This document shows, one piece after another, positions 56,758 through 64,000 of a DNA stretch of 64,000 bases. Each line of letters begins with the position of its first letter. Position 1 is the first letter of the stretch. A program made the position numbers and the translations under genes. The stretch covers positions 1,426,001 through 1,490,000 of the forward strand of contig NZ_JAGXTP010000001.1 of the NCBI RefSeq assembly GCF_018334155.1. The letters are read 5' to 3'. Origin of the DNA: Devosia litorisediminis. GTDB lineage: Bacteria > Pseudomonadota > Alphaproteobacteria > Rhizobiales > Devosiaceae. The notes under the pieces are model-generated. The model was not told the DNA's origin. It worked only from the letters and a program-made list of their open reading frames with translations, and made no database searches.

Positions 56758-59700
56758 ATGCGCATTGAACGCCGGTTTACCAAAGCCAATGAAGACCGCT
56801 ACGCCGGTCTCGAATTCCGCTCGGCCACGAGTGAGATTCGCAACCCGGATGGCTCGGTCGTCTTCAAGCTCGAAGATATCGCCATCCCCAAGAGCTGGAG
56901 CCAGGTTGCGGCTGACATCATTGCTCAGAAATACTTCCGCAAGGCCGGCGTCGCCAAGGCCCTCAAGAAGGTTGAAGAGAATTCCGTGCCGTCCTGGCTG
57001 TGGCGCTCCGTCCCCGACGAAGCTGCGCTCGCCAAGCTGCCGGAAGATGAGCGCTACGGTTCAGAAATGGACAGCCGCCAGGTGTTTGATCGCCTGGCTG
57101 GCACCTGGACCTATTGGGGCTGGAAAGGCGGCTATTTCGACAGTGAAGAAGATGCGCGCACCTTCTTTGACGAGCTGGCCTATATGCTGGCCAGCCAGCG
57201 CGTGGCGCCCAACAGCCCGCAATGGTTCAATACCGGTCTGCACTGGGCCTATGGCATTGATGGTCCGGGCCAGGGGCACTTCTATGTGGACCCCTTCACC
57301 CACAAGCTGGTGAGTTCCAAGAGCTCGTATGAACATCCCCAGCCCCATGCCTGCTTCATCCAGTCGGTCAATGACGATCTGGTCAATGAAAACGGCATCA
57401 TGGATCTGTGGGTGCGTGAAGCGCGCCTGTTCAAATATGGTTCGGGCACCGGCACCAATTTCTCGGCCCTGCGCGGTTCGGGCGAAAAGCTCTCGGGCGG
57501 CGGCAAGTCCAGCGGTCTGATGAGCTTCCTCAAGATTGGTGACCGGGCGGCCGGCGCCATCAAGTCGGGCGGCACCACCCGTCGCGCCGCCAAGATGGTG
57601 GTGCTGGATATCGATCACCCCGATGTCGAGGAATACATCAACTGGAAGGTCAAGGAAGAGCAGAAGGTTGCCGCTTTGGTGACCGGCTCCAAGGTCGTCT
57701 CCAAGCACCTCAAGGCCATCATGAAGGCTGCCGTCAACTGCGAAGGCAGCGGCGATGACTGCTTTGATGTGGCGATGAACCCCGCGCTCAAGCGCGAAGT
57801 GCGCGCTGCCAAGAAGGCCCTGGTCCCCGAGAACTACATCTTCCGGGTCATCCAGTTCGCCAAGCAGGGCTATACCGATATCGAATTCCCGGTCTACGAC
57901 ACCGATTGGGACAGCGAAGCCTACCTGACCGTTTCGGGCCAGAACTCGAACAATTCGGTGCGGGTGAGCGACGAGTTCCTGCGCGCCGTTGAAGGCGATA
58001 GCGACTGGGACCTCAAGGCACGCCAGTCCGGCGTTGTCACCAAGACCCTTAAAGCCCGCGATCTGTGGGAGCAGGTGGGCTATGCCGCCTGGGCCTCGGC
58101 CGATCCCGGCATTCAGTACCACACCACCATCAATGAGTGGCACACCAGCCCCGAGGCCGGTCCGATCAATGCATCGAACCCCTGCTCGGAATACATGTTC
58201 CTTGATGACACCGCCTGCAATCTGGCATCGGTGAACCTGCTGCCCTATCGCAACCAGGATGGCTCGTTCAACACCGCTGCCTATGAGCACACCGTGCGTC
58301 TGTGGACCGTGGTGCTGGAAATCTCGGTGATGATGGCGCAGTTCCCATCCAAGGCGATTGCTGAACGGTCGTTCGAATACCGCACGCTGGGTATCGGTTA
58401 CGCCAATATTGGCGGCTTCCTGATGACCTCGGGTATTCCCTATGACTCCAAGGAAGGCCGCGCCATTGCCGGTGCTGTCACCGCCATCATGACCGGCGTG
58501 AGCTATGCGACCTCGGCCGAAATGGCCAAGGAGCTGGGCCCGTTCAAGGATTACAAGCGCAATTCCAAGCACATGCTGCGCGTCATCCGCAATCACCGCA
58601 ATGCTGCCCACGGCAATGCCGAAGGCTATGAAAAGCTCTCGATCACCCCCGTGCCGCTCGATCATGCTTCGCTGATCGACAGCGAATTGAGCGAACGCGC
58701 CAAGATCGCCTGGGACAACGCGCTCAAGCTGGGCGAAAAGCACGGCTACCGTAACGCCCAGGTTTCGGTTATCGCCCCGACCGGCACGATCGGTCTGGTG
58801 ATGGATTGCGACACCACCGGCATCGAGCCAGACTTTGCGCTGGTCAAGTTCAAGAAGCTCGCCGGTGGCGGTTACTTCAAGATCATCAACCGCGCCGTGC
58901 CACCTGCCCTGCGCACGCTGGGCTATTCGGAAGCCGATATTGCCGAGATGGAGGCCTATGCGGTCGGCCATGGCAATCTCAACCAGGCACCGGGCGTCAA
59001 TCCATCCACGCTCAAGGCCAAGGGCTTTACCGATGAGAAGATCGCCGCGCTGAACGCTGCGACCGCATCGGCCTTCGACATCAAGTTCATCTTCAACCAG
59101 TGGACACTGGGTGCGGACTTCCTCAAGACGCTGGGCGTCACCGATGAGCAACTGGGCGATTTCTCGTTCGACCTGCTCAGCTTCCTGGGCTTTTCCAAGA
59201 AGGATATCGAGGCGGCCAATATCCACGTCTGTGGCGCGATGACCCTGGAAGGTGCCCCGCACCTCAAGGCCGAGCATCTGCCCGTGTTCGATTGCGCTGC
59301 GCCTTGCGGCAAGATCGGCAAGCGCTCGCTGTCGATTGAATCGCACATCCTGATGATGGCGGCTGCACAGCCTTTCATCTCGGGCGCGATTTCCAAGACC
59401 ATCAACATGCCAAACGACGCGACCGTCGAAGACGCCAAGCAGGCCTATATGCTGTCCTGGCGCCTGGCCTTGAAGGCCAATGCGCTCTATCGCGACGGCT
59501 CCAAGCTCAGCCAGCCGCTCAATTCATCCGTGCTGGCTGCGGCCGACGAGGATGAAGACGAGGATGCAGCCGAGGAAATGGCGGCGATGTCATCTGCCGC
59601 CCGCGTGCCGCAGGTTGCCGAAAAGATCGTCGAGCGCATCGTTGAAACGGTCATTCGTGACCGCGAAAAAATGCCCGATCGCCGCAAGGGTTACACCCAG

Positions 59701-60474
59701 AAGGCCGTCGTTGGTGGCCATAAGGTCTATCTGCGCACCGGCGAATATGATGATGGCCGTCTGGGCGAGATCTTCATCGACATGCACAAGGAAGGCGCAG
59801 CCTTCCGCGCGATGATGAACAATTTCGCCATCGCCATCTCGCTGGGCCTGCAATATGGCGTGCCGCTGGACGAGTATGTGGAGGCCTTCACCTTCACCCG
59901 CTTCGAGCCTGCCGGCATGGTCATGGGCAATGACCGGATCAAGAACGCCACCTCGATCCTGGATTACGTGTTCCGCGAACTGGCCGTGTCCTATCTCGAT
60001 CGTGACGATCTGGCCCACGTCAATCCCGAAAGCCCGACCTCGCTGGGCAAGGGAGCCGACGAAGACAAGGCAACCGGTCGCCCCGCTGCCAACACCCCGG
60101 CCCCCATGCCTGCCGACAAGTTCGTGTCGCGTGGCATGACCCGTGGTCGCGTCAGCAATAAGAGCCTGATGATCGTTTCGGGCGACCATCACCTGAACCC
60201 GGTTCAGGCGATGCAGACCTCGACGGTGACCGCGCTCAAGGCGGCAACGGCGCTCAAGCCTGACAGCCAGGTGGCCCCCGCGGCCTTCCCGGCCGCCGAA
60301 CTGAGCCCCCTGCCCAGCCCGCCGCCGAGCAAGGATACCGGCCTGCTGCGCGCCGAAGCCCAGATGAAGGGCTATACCGGCGACCAGTGTACCGAGTGCC
60401 ACAACTTCACCATGGTGCGGAACGGCACCTGCCTGAAGTGCGACACCTGCGGGACGACGACTGGGTGTAGCTAA
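56758..60474 (+). CDS. nrdJ: Vitamin B12-dependent (class II) ribonucleoside-diphosphate reductase
   Basis: A 1238-residue adenosylcobalamin-dependent reductase making deoxyribonucleotides, of the long form usual in rhizobia and Caulobacter. The start is ATG 56758 ([15 protein letters not shown]); no credible start lies further upstream. Core motifs are [25 protein letters not shown], the cysteine-bearing [21 protein letters not shown], and [26 protein letters not shown]-type segment follows ([18 protein letters not shown]). The C-terminus is a zinc ribbon (CTECHNF...CLKCDTC). An acidic linker ([12 protein letters not shown]) precedes the last third. Paired NrdR boxes lie about 250 nt upstream. 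Confidence 0.97.
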   Translation: MRIERRFTKANEDRYAGLEFRSATSEIRNPDGSVVFKLEDIAIPKSWSQVAADIIAQKYFRKAGVAKALKKVEENSVPSWLWRSVPDEAALAKLPEDERYGSEMDSRQVFDRLAGTWTYWGWKGGYFDSEEDARTFFDELAYMLASQRVAPNSPQWFNTGLHWAYGIDGPGQGHFYVDPFTHKLVSSKSSYEHPQPHACFIQSVNDDLVNENGIMDLWVREARLFKYGSGTGTNFSALRGSGEKLSGGGKSSGLMSFLKIGDRAAGAIKSGGTTRRAAKMVVLDIDHPDVEEYINWKVKEEQKVAALVTGSKVVSKHLKAIMKAAVNCEGSGDDCFDVAMNPALKREVRAAKKALVPENYIFRVIQFAKQGYTDIEFPVYDTDWDSEAYLTVSGQNSNNSVRVSDEFLRAVEGDSDWDLKARQSGVVTKTLKARDLWEQVGYAAWASADPGIQYHTTINEWHTSPEAGPINASNPCSEYMFLDDTACNLASVNLLPYRNQDGSFNTAAYEHTVRLWTVVLEISVMMAQFPSKAIAERSFEYRTLGIGYANIGGFLMTSGIPYDSKEGRAIAGAVTAIMTGVSYATSAEMAKELGPFKDYKRNSKHMLRVIRNHRNAAHGNAEGYEKLSITPVPLDHASLIDSELSERAKIAWDNALKLGEKHGYRNAQVSVIAPTGTIGLVMDCDTTGIEPDFALVKFKKLAGGGYFKIINRAVPPALRTLGYSEADIAEMEAYAVGHGNLNQAPGVNPSTLKAKGFTDEKIAALNAATASAFDIKFIFNQWTLGADFLKTLGVTDEQLGDFSFDLLSFLGFSKKDIEAANIHVCGAMTLEGAPHLKAEHLPVFDCAAPCGKIGKRSLSIESHILMMAAAQPFISGAISKTINMPNDATVEDAKQAYMLSWRLALKANALYRDGSKLSQPLNSSVLAAADEDEDEDAAEEMAAMSSAARVPQVAEKIVERIVETVIRDREKMPDRRKGYTQKAVVGGHKVYLRTGEYDDGRLGEIFIDMHKEGAAFRAMMNNFAIAISLGLQYGVPLDEYVEAFTFTRFEPAGMVMGNDRIKNATSILDYVFRELAVSYLDRDDLAHVNPESPTSLGKGADEDKATGRPAANTPAPMPADKFVSRGMTRGRVSNKSLMIVSGDHHLNPVQAMQTSTVTALKAATALKPDSQVAPAAFPAAELSPLPSPPPSKDTGLLRAEAQMKGYTGDQCTECHNFTMVRNGTCLKCDTCGTTTGCS

Positions 60475-60587
60475 GTAGCTAAAAGATAGAAATAGTGTCG
60501 CTGCATATGAAGTTTGACCAGATTCCTGGCATCAGACGCAGAGAGGTGAGGCAAAGTGTGCCTCATCTCCTCAGGTCGGCCGACTAG

Positions 60588-60659
60588 GAAGTCGCCACTG
60601 ACCAGATTGGTACTTGCTCGAAGTGCGATACTTGGGGGACGACGACTGGCCGAAATTGC
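60588..60659 (+). pseudogene. Decayed duplicate of the nrdJ C-terminal zinc ribbon
   Basis: Bases 60615-60649 match the nrdJ 3' end (60430-60464) at 30 of 35 positions. In one frame they read GTCSKCDTWGTTTGRNC, against [16 protein letters not shown] in NrdJ. Two differences are third-base transitions (GAC/GAT, ACC/ACT), and one replaces a zinc cysteine by tryptophan. A stop codon (TAG 60585-60587) precedes the fragment and no start is available. It looks like a remnant of a duplicated or older nrdJ end. Confidence 0.6.
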
Positions 60660-60755
60660 CGTTCGAGGTACTGTTTGTGTGACGATCCCGATAGAATTTC
60701 CATTAGCGGGGCCGTCGTTTCCATCGCCGAACCGATAGTTTGTCCATTCAAGCAA

Positions 60756-60779
60756 AAAGGCCCGGAAATCCGGGCCTTT
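60756..60779. terminator. Bidirectional intrinsic terminator
   Basis: AAAGGCCCGG and CCGGGCCTTT form perfect 10-bp arms with a 4-nt loop. A-rich sequence lies on the left and T-rich on the right, so both strands end in T runs. It lies between the convergent nrdJ and phytochrome genes, though 280 and 370 nt from their stops. Confidence 0.75.
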
Positions 60780-61151
60780 ACTTTTGCGCCTCCCCAGCAC
60801 CTGCACTCGAGTACTCCGGAGGGGCTGGAGACACGATTGCTTGTCGAAAACATTGATCTTGAGTGGCCTATCCTGCGGGGGCACCACCGTCGCACGGGCT
60901 AATGGTGGCGCTTGTTTCCAACGACCGTTCTGGGGCCGATAGCGGACCGGCGGCTTTTAGGACCTGAACGACGAAAGCTGCCGTTAGAGCGCTGCGCCAA
61001 AATGCCTTAAGTGATTGCGCCCATTGCTCAACCTAGGGAGCTGTAGCTAACAAGCTGGCTGCCGTTTCATAGACGGAGGCTGAACGGCTACAAAAGGCCG
61101 GAACAAATGTTGGGACCGGACACCTCCCCAAGGTCAGAAAAACTGACAACA

Positions 61152-63293
61152 TTACGCCTCGTACCCACGGCTTTGTATCGGCGCGACGACGACAGCCCGG
61201 GTACCCGGAGAATTGTCTTCGAACTCGATACTGCCCTTCAAATTGCTCACCAGTGCACTCAGCATTCTGGTGCCAAAGCCGGTTCCATTGACCGGGCCGG
61301 AGATGCCTTTGCCGGAATCAGAAATGGTCACCCGCAGGTTTGATCTGATCTGTTCGATCTTGATCGTCGCCGACCCGGGGCGCCCGTCATAGGCGTATTT
61401 GGCAAGGTTGGTGAAAAGCTCATTGACCACCAGCCCGACGGTGACGGCGTCGTCGGTCTTGATCAATACGGGGGCCAGATCAAGGTGGAGATGGTCCCCC
61501 CATTCGCTGTTCATGGTGGCCAAGAGCTCGGCAACCAGTTCCCCGATATATCGGGACAGATCGATGATTTCGACGCTATCGTCCTGATAGAGCCGCCGGT
61601 GGGCGAGTGAAACGGCCATCAGTCGATGCTCAGCCTGTTCAAGGCTGGATTTGACCTCCTGGGAAGCGCCGCGCCCCTGCATGCGAAGAAAGGTGGCCAC
61701 CAGCGACAGGCTGTTCTGAACCCGGTGATTAACCTCTCTCAACAGCACGTCCTTCTGCTGCATCAGGCTGACATTGTCATTGAGCGAGCGGCTCAGTTCG
61801 CTATTGAGCAGGCGGATCCGGCTATTGTTGCGGGCCTCGTGCAGCGAACGCACAACGCGCCCTGCAGATTCGATCTGTGCCAGGTTCCAGTCTTCCGACT
61901 TGCCGCTGACCTGTTCGGACCATTCGTCAAAGGATGCGCGGGGCGTGAGTACCGTGTTGGGGTCCTTCGCGCCCTCCTTGTGCGGATTGCCTGCCCACTT
62001 GATGGTCTGCAGGACTTCGGCGCGGAACCACATCAGCACAGTTGGCACATCGGTGGCCATTTTGACCGCAATCAATCCACTGGCCTTGTCCTTAAAGGCC
62101 ATGGCCGGAGGAAATTTTGCAGATAGCTGACGGGTCACCACAGGCTGGCTCGAACTGATCGCGCGGACATAGTCGCTGATGGCGTGGATATCGTCGGTCG
62201 GGGGGCAGCTGCCAAACTGCACCAGCTTGTCGCCCTGCAGCACCGCAAAGCCATGGGCATTGAGCAGTTCAGCCAGATCCCGTCCGGTTCGGGCAAAGAA
62301 CTGGCTCAGGTTGCGGTCCTCGCCGACCAGTCGGAGGATTCTGTCCTCCTGCGCGCGCAATGCGATGCGCTCGCGATAGAGCTCGCTATCTTCGCGCGCC
62401 TTGATCACCCGCGCCAGATTGGAGGCCATGTTTTGGCAGGCCAGGCGGATGTTGAGCGGCAGCGGCCGCGGCTGGTGGTGATGGCAGGCCACCAGCCCCC
62501 ACAATATGCCATCCTTGACGATAGACATTGAGGCTGACGCCGCCACGCCCATATTCTTGAGATACTGGATATGAACCGGAGAGACGCTCCGAATTGTCGA
62601 GTCACTCATATCGATCGTTTGCAGATCAGAACTGGCGCTGACGACTGGCGAGGGCTGATAATGCACATCAGCAATGACCCGGACCTTGTTGCGGACGTAG
62701 AGGTCACGCGCCTGTTTGGGAATGTCAGTGGCGGGGAAGTGGTGGCGCATGAAGCTGGGCGAATTGTCAGCGATGCTCTCGCCCACGACAACTCCGGCCT
62801 CATCGTCGACGAACCGATAGACCATCACCCTTCCATAGCCAGTCAGGCGCTGAAACACGCGCGACGCTTCATTGGCCAAATCAAGTAGCGAGGTCGCCCG
62901 GTCCAGTTGGGCTTCAAGCGCATCAAGCTCAGCGAGAAACGCGCCGTCCGGTGTGTGACCATCGGCTTTGCCGGTCAGCTCGACAATAATGTGCGCCCCA
63001 CTGGCATAGGCCACCGCATCCCATGATGAGTTGGCGAACACGAGCTCGCCAAGAACCTGAATGCCCGTTCCGGGCAATGAATCCTGCACCACCTGACAGT
63101 CGATCCCGACCAGCTCTTCAAGCGTGCGGCCCAGAATTTCTGAAGGGTCGGCCAGCTCACCGGCGCAGCCTACGACCTGACCTGAGCGCGGATCGGAAAT
63201 AAGCATGATGCCGTGAGGCTGAATTGAACCCGGGATGTGGATGGGCTCCAGATCACAGCTGGTCAGGTCCATTTGGTTCGTCTCGTCCAACAC
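61152..63293 (-). CDS. bphP: Bacteriophytochrome histidine kinase
   Basis: A 713-residue red/far-red photoreceptor kinase. PAS: biliverdin-binding Cys13 (DLTSCDLEPIHIPGSIQPHG region). GAF: the chromophore motif PATDIP with Asp190 and the HHH stretch in CHHHQPRPLP. PHY: tongue motif PRASF. The output is a HisKA_2/HWE-like kinase with His523 in REVNHRVQNSL and an ATPase domain (NELFTNLAKYA, GTGFGTRML). GTG 63293 is chosen: it overlaps the heme oxygenase stop and has CGGAG upstream; an in-frame ATG at 63272 is possible. No response regulator is next to it. Confidence 0.95.
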   Translation of the reverse strand: MLDETNQMDLTSCDLEPIHIPGSIQPHGIMLISDPRSGQVVGCAGELADPSEILGRTLEELVGIDCQVVQDSLPGTGIQVLGELVFANSSWDAVAYASGAHIIVELTGKADGHTPDGAFLAELDALEAQLDRATSLLDLANEASRVFQRLTGYGRVMVYRFVDDEAGVVVGESIADNSPSFMRHHFPATDIPKQARDLYVRNKVRVIADVHYQPSPVVSASSDLQTIDMSDSTIRSVSPVHIQYLKNMGVAASASMSIVKDGILWGLVACHHHQPRPLPLNIRLACQNMASNLARVIKAREDSELYRERIALRAQEDRILRLVGEDRNLSQFFARTGRDLAELLNAHGFAVLQGDKLVQFGSCPPTDDIHAISDYVRAISSSQPVVTRQLSAKFPPAMAFKDKASGLIAVKMATDVPTVLMWFRAEVLQTIKWAGNPHKEGAKDPNTVLTPRASFDEWSEQVSGKSEDWNLAQIESAGRVVRSLHEARNNSRIRLLNSELSRSLNDNVSLMQQKDVLLREVNHRVQNSLSLVATFLRMQGRGASQEVKSSLEQAEHRLMAVSLAHRRLYQDDSVEIIDLSRYIGELVAELLATMNSEWGDHLHLDLAPVLIKTDDAVTVGLVVNELFTNLAKYAYDGRPGSATIKIEQIRSNLRVTISDSGKGISGPVNGTGFGTRMLSALVSNLKGSIEFEDNSPGTRAVVVAPIQSRGYEA

Positions 63294-63826
63294 TAACTCC
63301 GATAGATTTCCAGTGCTCTTTCAAAGAGCACTTGCGCGCTCGCCAAGGCAGCCGACCGGTCGAAGGCTGGTTCGGTGTCGGCTGCCTCCAAAATCGCTAG
63401 GAATGCGGGCCAACGGTGCATGTCTTCAACCTGGATGGCAAGGTGCCGTGCACCGAATTCGGCGCTGAGGCCAAGGGTTTGCGCGCGCCGGAAGAGCAAT
63501 CGCGCTCCCACTCCGGACCCTTCGAGAACATAAAGCGCGCCCAATTTGGTGGACCAGTCGGGCAGTGTAATCGGGGCAAGAGGCTGAGGAGCCGATGCAA
63601 TCTTCAAATCATCCATATCCGCTTGCATCGCCGCTACGAGAGGCAATACCGGCCAGGCGGCAACCGCGTCGCACTCAGGCTCGACAAGGCTGCGAAACAG
63701 ATAGTTGTTCAGGACGAAGGATCGATAGCTTTCGACATCGTGGAATGGGCCGATTGCCGCGTCGAGGCGGGCATGGATTTCCGCGGTGTGCTCGCGCAGG
63801 GCAGCTCTCAAACTGTTGGTACTCAT
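63293..63826 (-). CDS. bphO: Heme oxygenase (biliverdin-producing, BphO type)
   Basis: A 177-residue bacterial heme oxygenase opening heme to biliverdin, the chromophore of the neighbouring phytochrome. His18 in REHTAEIHARLD fits the proximal heme ligand. The distal helix glycines appear in LYVLEGSGVGARLLFRRA. ATG 63826 matches the family N-terminus; an earlier in-frame ATG at 63916 adds 30 non-conserved residues. Its TAG overlaps the phytochrome GTG, so sensor and chromophore enzyme are co-translated. Confidence 0.92.
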   Translation of the reverse strand: MSTNSLRAALREHTAEIHARLDAAIGPFHDVESYRSFVLNNYLFRSLVEPECDAVAAWPVLPLVAAMQADMDDLKIASAPQPLAPITLPDWSTKLGALYVLEGSGVGARLLFRRAQTLGLSAEFGARHLAIQVEDMHRWPAFLAILEAADTEPAFDRSAALASAQVLFERALEIYRS

Positions 63827-64000
63827 GCCGCTTTCCGAAACAGTCTGACACAATTCCAGACAATCGATGTCAGATCCATCCAACCACGCCAAGGGTGTAA
63901 TGAGAGCCGTGGGCATTTGGTCTCTAGTGCACGGTTGGACGTGATTGCGAACTGTGGTCGGAGTAGCGGCGAAAACCCGCGAAGTGCTTTGGGATCGCCC

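Larger units (their letters stand above)
60475..61151. other. 677-nt region between nrdJ and the phytochrome gene
   Basis: Two convergent genes end here. No gene is recognised. It contains a hairpin at 60543-60569 (TGAGGCA/TGCCTCA core), a decayed copy of the nrdJ 3' end (60588-60659), and a terminator at 60756-60779. TGACCAGATT occurs twice (near 60518 and 60598). Nothing was recognised from 60800 to 61151. Confidence 0.5.

Noticed and set aside
57061..59346. Very long open frame on the minus strand inside nrdJ (about 760 codons)
   Set aside because: It is the antisense of a strongly conserved gene; GC-rich codon use keeps the complementary frame open. The protein has no recognisable domain and no ribosome site.

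Overview
This window is a GC-rich chromosomal segment of an alphaproteobacterium, most likely of the Hyphomicrobiales/Rhizobiales and plausibly the Devosia group. The basis is gene order: dusB-ntrB-ntrC / ntrY-ntrX-hfq-hflX-mazG, fused ispDF next to cinA, trpE-trpG-trpD-trpC-moaC-moeA-lexA, pyrG-secG-tpiA-PPIase, NDUFA12-DUF2155, and a long class II ribonucleotide reductase are blocks typical of that order. The genus is inference. No insertion sequence, CRISPR array, prophage or tRNA/rRNA gene was recognised.

Layout. 1-3305: end of a small membrane protein, lipA, a COQ10/RatA-like START protein, cinA and ispDF. 3463-14684: the nitrogen two-component block (dusB-ntrBC, a reversed hydrolase, ntrYX), then hfq, hflX and mazG. 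15113-21009: an accessory island for the deazaflavin cofactor F420. 21022-28174: a compact minus-strand run (rlpA, dacC-like, tmk, holB, metG, tatD, MBL-fold protein). 28417-35555: metH with a P-loop-less CobW-like partner, a patatin, a DUF1643 protein, folD and a DUF1801 protein. 35889-42458: amn, an autoregulated XRE/membrane-protein pair, a phosphotransferase, eno, and small metabolic genes. 42458-45544: pyrG, secG, tpiA. 45669-55991: a PpiD-like chaperone, trp genes, moaC, moeA, lexA and small genes. 56758-60474: nrdJ. 61152-63826: heme oxygenase and bacteriophytochrome.

The most unusual part is 15285-21009. A convincing F420-dependent glucose-6-phosphate dehydrogenase is followed in one apparent operon by cofE (the F420 side-chain glutamate ligase) and a BtuFCD-like ABC transporter. 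A second F420-type luciferase-like oxidoreductase follows. No genes for earlier F420 synthesis are in the window. This matches the arrangement from which an F420-0 uptake-and-salvage route was proposed in some Actinobacteria. The two dehydrogenase/oxidoreductase genes carry near-identical 18-bp palindromic operators (TTTGAYC-N4-GGTCAAA), so the island looks like one regulon.

Other regulatory signals can be read directly: a paired NrdR-type box (31-bp phasing) upstream of nrdJ, two LexA boxes flanking the lexA -10, a near-perfect palindrome before metH that fits a SahR-type operator, and two copies of an 18-bp palindrome placed on the -35 and -10 of the XRE/membrane pair. Two cobalamin-dependent enzymes (MetH, NrdJ) are present. 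A decayed duplicate of the NrdJ C-terminal zinc ribbon lies about 150 nt after nrdJ.
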